In this document: in pieces, positions 24,616-34,900 of the stretch
How positions within the stretch are numbered: position 1 is the stretch's first letter
How the letters are laid out: each line of letters begins with the position of its first letter
Source of the DNA: Thermoplasmata archaeon
GTDB lineage: Archaea; Thermoplasmatota; Thermoplasmata; Lutacidiplasmatales; UBA184
Length of the DNA stretch: 64,000 nt
NCBI GenBank assembly: GCA_022750435.1
Contig: JAKIVS010000007.1
Span: 20,045 to 84,044, forward strand
Direction: 5' to 3'
The notes under the pieces: generated by a model
Told to the model about the DNA's origin: nothing
The model's database searches: none
Seen by the model: only the letters and a program-made list of their open reading frames with translations
Program-made: the position numbers and the translations under genes

Positions 24616-25275
24616 CTAGAGCGCGGCCTGGAAGTCTTCGATGGTGAGCGGGTACGGGACTTCGGCCCCGCCCGCCCGCGCCCGCAGCACTTCGCGCGAG
24701 AGCAGCCAGTAGACGGTCGCGAGCGCGACCCGTCCCTTGTTGTTGGCGGGAATCACCAGGTCGACGTTCCGCGTCTCGTTGTTCACGTCGCAGAGGCCGA
24801 CGACGGGGATGCCGATCGAGACCGCCTCGCTGAGCGCCTGCTGGTCGGTCGCCGGGTCCGTCACGACGAGGACCTTGGGCTCGAAATAGTCGGCGAGGCT
24901 CGGATTGGTGAGGCAGCCCGGGACGAATCGCTCGGAGTAGGAGACCGCCCCGATCGTCTTCGCGAAGACCCGGACCGGCTTCTGTCCGTACTGGCGCTGC
25001 GAGACGGAGAGGATCTTCTCGGCGGGGTAGCGGGAGAGGAACTTCGCGGCGAGCCGAATCCGCCGGTCGGTCTCGCGGATGTCGAGGACGTGGAGGCCGT
25101 CGAACCGGACCTTGTAGACGAATCGGCGCATCGACGCCGACTTCTGCTGGGTGCCGATGTGGACGCCGCTCGTGAGGTAGGTCTCCTCCGGGATGAGGAG
25201 CTCCCCCGGCCGCGTGTCCTGGCCGTCGCTCTCCGTCGGGGGGAGCGGCTCGGCCATGGCGTCCTCAGGGGTCAA
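24616..25275 (-). CDS. rps2: Small-subunit ribosomal protein uS2
   Basis: A 219-residue uS2 (archaeal S2p). YLTSGVHIGTQQKSASMRRFVY and GLHVLDIRETDRRIRLAAKFL are the family N-terminal blocks; VLVVTDPATDQQALSEA, GIPVVGLCDVNNETRNVDLVIPANNKG and LATVYWLLSREVL are also diagnostic. It lies in the conserved archaeal pairing with enolase, whose stop overlaps this ATG by 4 nt (ATGA). An in-frame ATG six codons on is also possible. The extra acidic N-terminal 25 residues are common in this family. Confidence 0.97.
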   Translation of the reverse strand: MTPEDAMAEPLPPTESDGQDTRPGELLIPEETYLTSGVHIGTQQKSASMRRFVYKVRFDGLHVLDIRETDRRIRLAAKFLSRYPAEKILSVSQRQYGQKPVRVFAKTIGAVSYSERFVPGCLTNPSLADYFEPKVLVVTDPATDQQALSEAVSIGIPVVGLCDVNNETRNVDLVIPANNKGRVALATVYWLLSREVLRARAGGAEVPYPLTIEDFQAAL

Positions 25276-26489
25276 TGTGGGGCCTCGGTGGCGCCGCCGA
25301 GACGCAGGAGTTCATTTAGTTTTGCCACGCGTTCTCCGCCCAGCAAACCGCACTTGAGGCCGGCCGAGCCGAACGCGACCGCGACGTGGGCGAGCCACCC
25401 TTCCGGGAGGTCCCCGGACCGGTGGGAGGTCACGGTCGCCATCCCGTTCGCCTTCGCGAGCGCGACCGTCGCGAGGGTGTCGGTGAGGGTGCCGACCTGG
25501 TTGACCTTGATCAGGATCGCGTTCGACGACTTTTCGGCGATCCCCCGACCGAGGCGGGAGCGCTTCGTCGTGTAGATGTCGTCGCCGACCACGAGGCATT
25601 TCGAGCCGACGGCGGCCGTGAGTTGCGCGAACGGTCCGAACGCCTCCTGGTCGAACGGGTCCTCCACGTACCGCAGGTCGTACCGGTCCACGAGCTCGGC
25701 CACGAAGGCGACCTGGCCGTCCGAGTCCAGGGTCCGGTCCTTGTAGCGGTACTTCCCGTCAGAGTAGAATTCGCTCGCCGCCAGGTCGAGGCCCGGATAC
25801 ACCGGCAGCTTCGTCGTGTCGCGAACGCTCGCGCAGGCGGCGGTCAGGATCTCGAGCGCCTCGATATTCCCGATCGGAGCGACCCAGCCGCCTTCGTCTC
25901 CCCGGCCGAGCGCGAGCGTCGGGTACGCTTTGTGGATCGCCTCCCCGACGGCGCGGTGGACCGCGATGGCGGCCCGCACCTCCTCGAGGGGAGTGGCGTC
26001 GGGAGCGTAGGCGTGGAACTCCTGGATGTCCGGTCCACCGATCGCGTGTCGGCCGCCGTTGAGGCAGTTCCCGACGACCGCGGGCCATTGGGACGGGTGC
26101 GCCGCGGCCCCGAGGGACTCGGCGAGGGTGCGACCGTCCTCGGCCGCATGCGCGAGGGCCGCGGCGAGGGAGAGCGCGGTGGCGGTGTTGCCGCCGATCC
26201 GGGAGAAGTTCTCCGTCCCGTCGACTTCGTGGAGCTTCGCGTCGAACCCCGCTTGGTCCGCCACGTCGCGCGCGACGAGTGCCGGCCGAAGGTCGCGCGC
26301 GGCGGTGGCCATCGCCTCGGTCACGCCGCCCTTTGGGAACGCCTGGACCTCGTGGGTCCCGGTGCTCTCCCCGCTCGGACCGCCCGCGGTTCCCCGGAAT
26401 CCCCGCGCGGTCTCGACCGTCGCCTCGAGCGTCTCGCGGCCGCGGCTATCGAAGATCCGACGGAATCGGACGTCGGTGATGACGCTCAT
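25272..26489 (-). CDS. eno: Enolase
   Basis: A 405-residue phosphopyruvate hydratase (2-phosphoglycerate to phosphoenolpyruvate). Key sites are visible: GKYRYKD, metal ligands in PGLDLAASEFY, YVEDPF and VGDDI, catalytic Lys in ILIKVNQVGTLTDT, and the SHRSGD loop. The substrate-loop motif SGESTGTHE replaces the common SGASTGxHE by one residue. It is translationally coupled to both neighbours: the epimerase-to-eno junction and the eno-to-rps2 junction are each 4-nt overlaps. Confidence 0.96.
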   Translation of the reverse strand: MSVITDVRFRRIFDSRGRETLEATVETARGFRGTAGGPSGESTGTHEVQAFPKGGVTEAMATAARDLRPALVARDVADQAGFDAKLHEVDGTENFSRIGGNTATALSLAAALAHAAEDGRTLAESLGAAAHPSQWPAVVGNCLNGGRHAIGGPDIQEFHAYAPDATPLEEVRAAIAVHRAVGEAIHKAYPTLALGRGDEGGWVAPIGNIEALEILTAACASVRDTTKLPVYPGLDLAASEFYSDGKYRYKDRTLDSDGQVAFVAELVDRYDLRYVEDPFDQEAFGPFAQLTAAVGSKCLVVGDDIYTTKRSRLGRGIAEKSSNAILIKVNQVGTLTDTLATVALAKANGMATVTSHRSGDLPEGWLAHVAVAFGSAGLKCGLLGGERVAKLNELLRLGGATEAPH

Positions 26490-26884
26490 CGCGGAGCTCC
26501 GACGAACTCGACCAGGACACCGTGGAACGACGCGGGGTGGGCGAATCCGACCGTCCGGCCGCGCGCCCCGATGCGGGGGGTCTCGTCGATCAGGCGTCCT
26601 CCATGGGCCTTCACGTTGGCCAGCGCCTCACCGACGTCGGGAACCTGGAAGGCGAGGTGGTGGATCCCCTCCCCCCGTTTCTCGAGGAACTTTCCGACGG
26701 CCGACTCCGGCCGGAGAGGTTCGAGGAACTCGAGATGCGATTCCCCGGCTTCGAGGAACGAGACGCGGACCCCCTGGGTCTCCACGTTCTCCGGGGGCGA
26801 ACCGTGACCGCCCACGACCGGTTCGTACTTCGCCAAGGCGTCCGAAAGGCTCCGGACCGCAATTCCGAGGTGGTCGATCTGCAT
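26486..26884 (-). CDS. mce: Methylmalonyl-CoA epimerase
   Basis: A 132-residue vicinal-oxygen-chelate protein interconverting (R)- and (S)-methylmalonyl-CoA. MQIDHLGIAVRSL gives the first metal His, SHLEFLEPL the Glu region, GIHHLAFQVPDV the second His and VLVEFV the last metal Glu, all in the order of the epimerase family. It lies 13 nt downstream of the mutase gene and overlaps eno by 4 nt, so it belongs to one operon mcmA-mce-eno-rps2. Confidence 0.92.
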   Translation of the reverse strand: MQIDHLGIAVRSLSDALAKYEPVVGGHGSPPENVETQGVRVSFLEAGESHLEFLEPLRPESAVGKFLEKRGEGIHHLAFQVPDVGEALANVKAHGGRLIDETPRIGARGRTVGFAHPASFHGVLVEFVGAPR

Positions 26885-26897
26885 CGGCGCGCTCCCC

Positions 26898-28574
26898 TCA
26901 GAACGTCCTCGGCGGGCGGTACTCTCCGAACAGGCCCCGCCACAGCTCGGCGACCTCGCCGAGCGTCGCGCCCGCGCGCACGGCGGCGAGCAGCGGCGGC
27001 ATGACGTTGTGGCCCGCCTCAGTCTCCCGACCGAGAGTCTCTAGGGCCGTTCGGCTCTTCGCCGCGTCCCGCTCCCGGCGCCATCGCTCGAGGTCGCGGC
27101 GTTGGCCGCGCTCCAGCTCGGGTGATATGGTGAGACCGCGCTTCTGGCCGGCGCCGGACTCGTCCGGGAACAGGGAGAATCCGTCGTTCCCCTCCGCGAA
27201 GGCGTTCACGCCGACGACGAGCTCCTCCTTCGCCTCGCGGGCCCGGGCGATCCGGTACGCCTCGCGGGCGATCTCGGCCTGGAAGAATCCCTTCTCGACG
27301 GCGACCAGGGCCCCGCCCATCGCTTCCACCCGGTCGAGGTACGCGCGCGCCTCGGCTTCGATTCGGTCGGTGAGGTACTCGATCTCGTACGCCCCACCGA
27401 GCGGGTCGATCGTGGACGGAACGCCGGACTCCTCTGCCAAGATCTGCTGGGTCCGAAGGGCGAGTCGAGCCGACGCCTCGGTCGGCAGGCCCCGGGCCTC
27501 GTCGAGCGCGTTGGTGTGGAGGGACTGGGTCCCGCCGAGGACCGCCGCGAGCGCCTCCAGGGTGGTTCGGACCACGTTGAGCTCGGGCTGCTGCGCGGTG
27601 AGCGACGAACCCGCCGTCTGGGTGTGGAACCGCATCGCCCAGCTCCGGGGATTTCGGGCCCCGAGAGTCTCCTGGGCCACGGACGCCCAGAGCCTCCGGG
27701 CCGCCCGGAACTTCGCGATCTCCTCGAGGAAGTTCCGGTCGGAGGAGAAGAAGAACGAGAGGCGCGGAAGGAACTCGTCGCGGTCGAGCCCGCGGGCCAC
27801 GGCGGCGCGCACGTAGGCGATGGCGTTCGCGAGGGTGAAGGCGACCTCCTGGGCGGCGGTCGACCCGGCCTCGCGCATGTGGTAGCCGGAGACGGAGATG
27901 TAGTTCCACTGCGGCATCTCGCGCGTCGCGAACTCGATGACGTCGGTGGTGAGGCGGATCGACGGCTCGGGCGGGTAGATGTACGTCCCGCGGGCGATGT
28001 ACTCCTTCAGGATGTCGTTCTGCACCGTCCCGCCGAGCTTCGCCCGGGGCACCTCGGCCTCCTCCCCGACGGCCACCAGCAGGGCGAGGAGGATGGGCGC
28101 CGTGGCGTTGATCGTCATCGAGACGGTGGCGCGGTCGAGCGGGATCCCGTCGAACATCCGGCGCATGTCGCCGAGGCTCGTGATGGCGACCCCGACCCGG
28201 CCGACCTCCCCCTTCGCCTTCTCGTGGTCCGAATCGTAGCCGATCTGGGTCGGCAGGTCGAAGGCGGTCGAGAGCCCGGTTTGTCCGCGCTCGAGCAGGA
28301 ACCGGAAGCGTTGGTTCGTTTCGCGCGCGCTTCCGAATCCGGAGTACTGGCGCAGGGTCCACAGTCGCCCCCGGTACATCGTCGGCTGGACGCCGCGGGT
28401 GTAGGGCGGCACCCCCGGAAACCCCAGGTGGTCGACGGCCACGGCGTCCGGGTCGTCGGGAGGACCGACCAGGAGCGGGATCGCCCCGCCCTCGACCTTG
28501 GCCCCGATTTGGGCCCGCGCCGCCGCCTCCCAGCGCGCCTTCGGATCGGCCCCGGTCCGTCGACGTGCCGGCAT
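26898..28574 (-). CDS. mcmA: Methylmalonyl-CoA mutase, large (alpha) subunit
   Basis: A 558-residue TIM-barrel subunit without the B12-binding domain, as in archaea that encode that domain separately; the small subunit is not in this window. Blocks are [71 protein letters not shown] and [19 protein letters not shown]. The Tyr in PTMYRGR fits methylmalonyl-CoA rather than isobutyryl-CoA mutase, which has Phe there. The CGATTAATAGC promoter is centred 26 nt before the ATG and overlaps the pheT stop codon. Role: rearrangement to succinyl-CoA in propionate, odd-chain or branched-chain amino-acid breakdown. Confidence 0.94.
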   Translation of the reverse strand: MPARRRTGADPKARWEAAARAQIGAKVEGGAIPLLVGPPDDPDAVAVDHLGFPGVPPYTRGVQPTMYRGRLWTLRQYSGFGSARETNQRFRFLLERGQTGLSTAFDLPTQIGYDSDHEKAKGEVGRVGVAITSLGDMRRMFDGIPLDRATVSMTINATAPILLALLVAVGEEAEVPRAKLGGTVQNDILKEYIARGTYIYPPEPSIRLTTDVIEFATREMPQWNYISVSGYHMREAGSTAAQEVAFTLANAIAYVRAAVARGLDRDEFLPRLSFFFSSDRNFLEEIAKFRAARRLWASVAQETLGARNPRSWAMRFHTQTAGSSLTAQQPELNVVRTTLEALAAVLGGTQSLHTNALDEARGLPTEASARLALRTQQILAEESGVPSTIDPLGGAYEIEYLTDRIEAEARAYLDRVEAMGGALVAVEKGFFQAEIAREAYRIARAREAKEELVVGVNAFAEGNDGFSLFPDESGAGQKRGLTISPELERGQRRDLERWRRERDAAKSRTALETLGRETEAGHNVMPPLLAAVRAGATLGEVAELWRGLFGEYRPPRTF

Positions 28575-28594
28575 TCGGCGTCCGACCGGGACAC

Positions 28595-28605
28595 GCTATT
28601 AATCG
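28595..28605 (-). promoter_or_regulatory. TATA box of the mcmA-mce-eno-rps2 operon
   Basis: CGATTAATAGC on the minus strand, centred 26 nt before the mcmA ATG. The same bases include the TAA stop of pheT (28601-28599), so the operon promoter is embedded in the end of the preceding gene. Confidence 0.6.
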
Positions 28606-30290
28606 ACTTCGGCGCGTCGTACGAGGGGCCAAAACGCCGACAGGTCGAGCTCGGCCCACGCGACGGGAACGGGCACGCGCAGGCTGGTCAGCACCGCGGG
28701 GTGGATCTCGCCGGTCTCCCCGATCGATTCCCCCGCCAGCCGGAGCCGGGCGGCCCGGCCCGGGATCGTACCTGGAATCTCGACGGGCTCGCGCACGCCG
28801 ACCGCGGCAAACGTCCGGGTGAGGTAGTCGAGCATCGAAGCGCCGTCGGCGAACCCGGCCCCCTCCCCCGCGAGGAGGATCCCGGCCCGGTAGCCGGTGC
28901 GTCCGCCGGTCTCCGAGGACGGGTCGGCGACGACGACCGGGCCGACCTCGTACATTCGTTGCGGGTAGGCGTGGCGCACGTTGTGGGAGAGGCTCGTGAG
29001 CAGCGACGGGAGCATCCGGTTCCGGAGCTGGGAGAACAGCTCCGAGACCGGATTGGCGAGCGCGATGGCGCCCGACGGGGCCAGCAGGCGGTCGAGGTCG
29101 CGGCCGACGAGCATGGGCGTGTAGAGCTCGGCGTAGCCGAGTCCGAGGAGAAGGTCGGCGACCTGCCGCCGGAACACGCTCTCCGGGCGACGTCGTCCGC
29201 GGGTGAGGCTGGGGGGGACGACGCCGTCCTCGGCGCGGACGCCGCGGGCGAGGATCACGTCCTCGGCGACGTCGACGGCGGCGAGGACGTCCGGCCGCCA
29301 CGGCGGCACATCGACCGCGAAGCCGCCCGGGATCGGATGGGCGTTCAGTCGGCTCGCCGAGAGGAGATGTTCCGCCTCCGGGACGGTGTAGATCCGGCCC
29401 GACAGGGCGTCGAGCGTGGCGAGGGGCAGTTCGATGCGGCGGGTGGCGACCACGCTGGTCCCGGTGTCGGTCCCCTCGGGCCCCTCGACGGCCACGGGGA
29501 TCACGGACCATCCGTTGGCGACGAACACGAGAGAGAGGAGTCCGAGGCTCTCGCGGACTCGAGCCAGACTGGTTCCGGTGGACTCGAGGAGGAGGGACCG
29601 GTCGCCGGGCCGCGCCTCGCCGGACTCTCGGCTGTTCAGGAGGGGAGGGACGCTCAGGATCTTGCCGTCCGCGTCCGTCAGCGCCAGCATCCGGTCGCCC
29701 ACGACACCGAGCGCCCCATACCGGAGCGCGAGAGGGTGCGTGGAGAGGAACGTGCGCCCATCGAGGGCGGTCTCCGCGTCCAGCGGCACGAACCGAACCT
29801 CCTCGATCGGTCGGAGGGAGTACCGGACCGGGAATCGGAAGCGGTCGGTCGGGTAGATGCCGATGCTCGCCCGCTTTCGGTCCGCGCCGAACGTCGCGTG
29901 GAGGAGCTCCTGGAATCGGATCGCCTCATCGAGGAGGCCCGCCGTGAGCGGCCGGTCCGCGGGCGCCTCGACGACGACCCCCGCGATCGCCGGTCGGATC
30001 GAGGCGACGGACGGGTCGGCCCGGAGGACCGGGGCGGGTCCGGGCCACGCGCCGAGGCGGATAGGCACGCCCCCGTGGGCACCTCCCAGGTTCGGCGTGA
30101 GCGCGAGCGCAAGACCCGCCTCCGTCAGGAGGTCGAGACGGTCGGCGGTTGCCTCGATGGTGACCTGACCCTCCGCCGCCCCGTCGAACTCCGCCTTCGT
30201 CTCCCAAAGACGGTCGTGGAACTCCTCGTCCGTGAGCTCGCGTCCGAGCGCTTCGATGAGCCGGCTCCGGGGAAGGACCGCGCGCGGCAT
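28599..30290 (-). CDS. pheT: Phenylalanyl-tRNA synthetase beta subunit
   Basis: A 563-residue archaeal/eukaryal-type PheT. EFHDRLWETKAEFDGAAEGQ and TADRLDLLTEAGLALAL open the protein; the B3/B4 editing part spans about residues 80-270 (VPPLLNSRESGE is its characteristic tail), then the B5 domain (HPIPGGFAVDVPPWRPDVLAAVDVAEDVI) and the catalytic-like module (NPVSELFSQLRNRMLPSLL, GEIHPAVL). It starts at ATG 2 nt after the pheS stop and is co-transcribed with it. Size is normal for archaea. Confidence 0.96.
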   Translation of the reverse strand: MPRAVLPRSRLIEALGRELTDEEFHDRLWETKAEFDGAAEGQVTIEATADRLDLLTEAGLALALTPNLGGAHGGVPIRLGAWPGPAPVLRADPSVASIRPAIAGVVVEAPADRPLTAGLLDEAIRFQELLHATFGADRKRASIGIYPTDRFRFPVRYSLRPIEEVRFVPLDAETALDGRTFLSTHPLALRYGALGVVGDRMLALTDADGKILSVPPLLNSRESGEARPGDRSLLLESTGTSLARVRESLGLLSLVFVANGWSVIPVAVEGPEGTDTGTSVVATRRIELPLATLDALSGRIYTVPEAEHLLSASRLNAHPIPGGFAVDVPPWRPDVLAAVDVAEDVILARGVRAEDGVVPPSLTRGRRRPESVFRRQVADLLLGLGYAELYTPMLVGRDLDRLLAPSGAIALANPVSELFSQLRNRMLPSLLTSLSHNVRHAYPQRMYEVGPVVVADPSSETGGRTGYRAGILLAGEGAGFADGASMLDYLTRTFAAVGVREPVEIPGTIPGRAARLRLAGESIGETGEIHPAVLTSLRVPVPVAWAELDLSAFWPLVRRAEVD

Positions 30291-30292
30291 GA

Positions 30293-31837
30293 CTACCGGG
30301 AGCCCCCCGTGAGTTGCTCGAGGTCGTCGCGGAACAGATCCCGGATGTCGGAAACGCCGAGCGCGACCATGGCGAGCCGCATGACCCCGATCCCCCAGGC
30401 GGCGACCGGGACGTCGACGCCGAGCGGACGGAGGACCTCGGGGCGGAGCATCCCGCCCGGGAACACCTCGATCCATCCGAGCCGGGGATGCTTCACGTAC
30501 CCTTCGACGGACGGCTCGGTGAACGGGAAGTAGCTCGGTCGGATCCGGAGCTCCCGGATCCCGATCGCGTCGGCGAGCGCCTGGAACACGCCGACGAGGT
30601 CCCGGAGCGATGTCCCCTCGCCACCGAGGACCCCTTCGCACTGGGTGAAGTCGATCGCGTGGGTCGCATCGATCGCCTCGACCCGGAAGTTCCGGTCGAG
30701 GGAGAACATCCGGAAGGGCGGCTTCGGATGGGCCGCCAGGTACCGCGCGCTGACGGAGGTCGTCTGGGACCGGAGCACCAGTCGCTTCGCGATGGAGCGG
30801 TCGTACGGCGCCCTCCAGCCGGGCGTGATCGGAGACGGCTCGCCGGGGATCGCCCGCCCCTCGTGGACGGCCGCCACCCGCTCGAGCAACTCCGCCGGGG
30901 GAAGCTTCCCTTCGACCCCCTCGACCGCGAACGCGTCGTGGATCGAACGCGCCGGGTGCTGCTGGGGCATGAACAGCGCATCGCAGTTCCAGAACTCGGT
31001 CTCGAGGAGCGGACCCTCCGCCTGCTCGAAGCCGAGTCCGAGCAGCACCTCCTCGAACTCCCGCAGCCAGGCGGAGTACCGGTGCGGGCGGGCGCCCGTC
31101 ACGTACGGGACGGTCGCACGGACGTCGTACGGCCGGAACTCCGCGGTGCGCCAACCGCCGTCCCGCAGGAGCGCCGGAGTGACCGTGCCGAGCAGGTGTG
31201 CGTCGTCGGCGAGGACCGCGTGCTTGCCCTCCTCCGACGGTTGCCAGCGCTTGGTCGAGCGATGGTCGATCTCGACGAGTCCACGGCGGCGCAGGTCCTT
31301 CACGACCGCCGCGTCGGGCGGCGCGGCATCGTCCCCGATGGTCCGGAGGGCGAGCTCCTCGTCGAACCGGTCGACCGAGTCCGGATGCCCCTCCTTCAGG
31401 CGGAACGGGACGCCCTCGGCGAGGTAGCCGCGGCGTCGCAGCAGCCCGATGGCGGCGGAACGTTCCTCGCCCACGAGCCCCTCCGCCTCGATCTCCTCCG
31501 GAGCCATGCCCTTCGGGTTTCGCAGGAGCAGCTGGAGGAGCCGGCGCTCGGGGAGGCCGGTCGCGAGCGCCGTCTTTCCGCGCGGGCTGAGCCGGATCTC
31601 CTCGCGGTGCTCCTCCTCGACGACGGCGAGGCCCTTCGACCGCAACCGCTGGAGCGCCCCCCGAACGGCCTCCAGGGGGAGGTCCGTCCGAGCCGGTAGC
31701 GCCTCCTCCTCGATGGCGAGGCCCCCCGTCGAGCGCAACGCCGAGAGAACGGCCCGCTCCGGGGCTCCGAGGGAGACCGATTGGGGCGCCACCGCCTCCT
31801 CCGGTTCCTCCGGTTCCGGCGGCACGGGGCGTGGCAC
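30293..31837 (-). CDS. pheS: Phenylalanyl-tRNA synthetase alpha subunit
   Basis: A 514-residue archaeal-type PheS. The first ~200 residues are winged-helix repeats that bind tRNA; the class II catalytic core follows with HPARSIHDAF (motif 1 region), FRMFSLDRNFRVEAID (motif 2) and AWGIGVMRLAM (motif 3). The GTG at 31837 is the longest start; a second in-frame GTG at 31825 lies about 25 nt from the CCTTAA element at 31850-31855 and may be the true leaderless start. pheT follows after 2 nt. Confidence 0.95.
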   Translation of the reverse strand: MPRPVPPEPEEPEEAVAPQSVSLGAPERAVLSALRSTGGLAIEEEALPARTDLPLEAVRGALQRLRSKGLAVVEEEHREEIRLSPRGKTALATGLPERRLLQLLLRNPKGMAPEEIEAEGLVGEERSAAIGLLRRRGYLAEGVPFRLKEGHPDSVDRFDEELALRTIGDDAAPPDAAVVKDLRRRGLVEIDHRSTKRWQPSEEGKHAVLADDAHLLGTVTPALLRDGGWRTAEFRPYDVRATVPYVTGARPHRYSAWLREFEEVLLGLGFEQAEGPLLETEFWNCDALFMPQQHPARSIHDAFAVEGVEGKLPPAELLERVAAVHEGRAIPGEPSPITPGWRAPYDRSIAKRLVLRSQTTSVSARYLAAHPKPPFRMFSLDRNFRVEAIDATHAIDFTQCEGVLGGEGTSLRDLVGVFQALADAIGIRELRIRPSYFPFTEPSVEGYVKHPRLGWIEVFPGGMLRPEVLRPLGVDVPVAAWGIGVMRLAMVALGVSDIRDLFRDDLEQLTGGSR

Positions 31838-31958
31838 GAGGACAGTCGATTAAGGCTTTCTCAGCCGCCGGTCCGACGGACGCGCGCCCGAGCGCGGCCG
31901 GCGCCTCGGGTCCGCAAGAGGTGGAAGTGGTTTCCGTGCGCACGCGGTGCGGCTTCGC

Positions 31959-34900
31959 CTACGAGCGGTTGGAGGCGACGAGGTCGTTCCCCGTCAGCTC
32001 GTAGAACAGCGTGTCCCCGCCACCGCCGATCGTCACGTTGGTGTTGACACTCGACGGGTTCAGCCACGCGGCGACGCTCGCCACGATGTTGCTCTGCGTG
32101 GAGTAGGTGTAGAGCGAGAGCCCGTACGCGATCTTCTCCGCCTCGTCGTAGAGCATCACCCGCGCCGGTCCCGCCGGCGTCGACGCGGCGACGGTCAGAG
32201 CCTTCAGCATCGCCTTGTAAGCGATCCCCTGGCAGGACTGCGTGATCGTCTGGTTCGCCCAGAACGAGTAGTCCGTGTAGGGCTGCGCGCACCCGGTCGT
32301 GAACGCCGTGGTGTAGAGCGACTGCTCGACGGAGTCCCCCTCGGTGTAGGTCGCGTTGGCGCTGTAGAGGGGGATCACGTAGTCGGTGGGGTCGGGGTAG
32401 TCGGGGGCCCAGCCGAGGCCGTACACCGGCATCGGGTTGTTCCCCGGACCCTCGTCCTGCGCGTTCGTGATGATGGCGACGAAGTCGATGTCGACCGGCG
32501 TCACCTTGAGCGCGCCTCCCGTCAGCGTCGACAGCTCGCTCGTCCAGAGGGCGAGCACCTGGTCGCCGGCCGGGTTCCCCGTCGTGCCGAACATCGGCAT
32601 CTGGCACGGGTTCGAGGAGGTGCAGGTGGCGACCTGGGGGTCGTAGTACCCGCTGGAGGGGTTGTGCATCGCGTTCCACCAGAAGATCGGGCAACTCATG
32701 TTGGAGGCGTCCGAACAGGGGTCGGAGTTCGGCCACGGGATGTTCGTGGGGTAGTAGTTCGCCATGAATTGCGGGATCGCCCCACCGTAGTTGAATCCGA
32801 GTTGGATCCCGTCCTTGGTGTTGATCGTGTTCTCGATCGTCGCGTACGGGTACGCCCGAGAGAAGAACTCCCGCATGCCGAGGTAGCTGAACCACGTCGA
32901 GGGCACGTTCACCGTGCTGGTGGTGTACCGTTGCGCAGTCCCGACGTTGAAGTCGAGGTCGTACGGGTAGAACCCGATCGTGATCGTCGGCGCGGAGATC
33001 GCCTGGATCTTCCCGAGGTTGATCAGCTGGATGAACAGCGAGAAGTCCGTCGACGGGATGCTGGCGAGGTCCGCGGTCCCGGCGATGTAGGCCTGCTCGC
33101 CGGGTTGCGCGGCGCTTTCCCAGGTGACCTCGACCGTCGAGGCGTAGCTGCCGGCCCTCGGCGGGCAGCCAGTCCAGGTGCAGTCTGGGTTCTGCGAGTA
33201 CGAGGGGTTCGCTTTCAGCGTGTAGCCGACCGCGATCTGGTAGTTGGCGATCGCGTACGGCCCGCTCCCGACGAGGTTCCACTGAACGTGCCCGAGGTAG
33301 CTTCCGCCGAAGGATCCGCTGCCGAGCTGCTCCCACTGGTCCCAACCCTGGGACGGCATCTGGCTGAACGGCACGCCGTAGCCCCCGGTGCCCGGCATCG
33401 GGCACGGGTGGTCGCCGGACCCCGAGACATTCCCGCGGCTCCAGTAGGGGATTCCCGAGGCCTGGGCGGGGGCGCTGAACCAGCCGCACGGTACCACGGA
33501 GCCGCCGAGGGGGTCCGCGAGGAGCTCGAGGAAGTACGGCCAATTCTCGTTGTGACCGTGCGCGGAGAACGTGATACATCCGCGGGCGCTCGGGTCGCTC
33601 AGGACGGAGGACGGGCAGTCGGTCCCGTTGATCGTCATCGCCGCGGAGACGTTCTCGGGCGTGTTGTTGTACGGCCCGTGGATGGAATCCCAGGTGCTGT
33701 TGCCGGGGCTGAGGAGCGACTGTCCGATGATCCATCCCGGGTTCGCGGTCGGGAACGGTAGGGTCGAGAATCCGAGGGAGCGGATCATGGAGAACTCCAC
33801 GTCCGTGGGATAGACGGGCCAGGTGGTCTGGGTCGCCGGGTCGTAGAACGTCGCGTTCGGCTGGATGACGAAGGTGTAGTTCCAGCCGGAGATCAGCGTG
33901 TTGCCGCCGTAGAGCTTCGCGCACTCCGCGCTCCCGGGGACGCAGGTCGAGAGGACTGGGACGAACGAGTCGGGGGTTGGGCCCGTGACCGTGCCGTTGT
34001 AAGTAAGGAGGGTCTGGTAGACGTTGATGATCGGCTCCGTGCCGACCGTCTCGTAGTCGATGGCCGGGTCTTCGGAGAGACCGCCGCCGGGGGCGAGCTC
34101 GTAGCTGATGATCGTTCCCGGGTGAGGGTCCTTGACGTTGGTGAGCCCGGAGATGCCCGGGTGCAGGCCCGCGGGCGCGACGAAGACGGTCCAGTTGTAC
34201 GAGATCACGACGGGGGTCACGCCGTTCGTTCCCCCACCGACGAAGCTGACCTCGTAGGAGCCGGGGGACTGGAAGGTGGCGGTGGCCGACGCGGAGCTGT
34301 TGGACGGGCCCGTGGGGTTGGTGATCGTTCCGCCCGAACTGACCTTCATCGTCGGCGGAATGACCGTGTACGCCGGATTGGTCGGCGCCGTGGTGTAGGA
34401 AGCCGAGACGGTCACCGATTGGCCGGGCACGATCGCGGCCGTGACCTGCGGAGTCCCCGCAGGTGCGGTTGTGTTGGAGACGAGGAGGCCGGAGATCCCG
34501 GGGACGGTGCCGGCCGTGGCCGCGGAGTACGACGACGTCACGGAGACCTGCACGAGTCCGTACAGGTTGTCGTGCTGGACGCCGTTGACGGACGCGGTCA
34601 CGTAGACGAGGAACGTACCGATGTTGGAGTAGGCGTGCGAGATCGACGGGGACTTCGAGGAGACGACGGGTGTTCCGTCGCCGAAGTTCACGTTGAACGT
34701 GCTGGCGGATTCTCCCGCGGGGAGCGAGACGGTGAACGGAACGGAGCTTCCTTCCTGGATCGACTTGAGCGGCAGTTCGAGGACGACGTCGTGCAGGTTC
34801 TGGAACGACGCGCAGGCAGGAGCGCTGAGGGGCTGGCACGTCAACGGGGAGGGCTTCGAGAACCCCCCCTCAAGCGCGTAGGCACCCACGCCTACGACCA

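Noticed and set aside
26898..28574. Isobutyryl-CoA mutase instead of methylmalonyl-CoA mutase
   Set aside because: The active-site Tyr is kept (PTMYRGR) and an epimerase gene follows directly.
27516..30533. Plus-strand open frame of 1005 codons over mcmA and pheT
   Set aside because: Antisense shadow of two well-conserved enzymes, without its own motifs.
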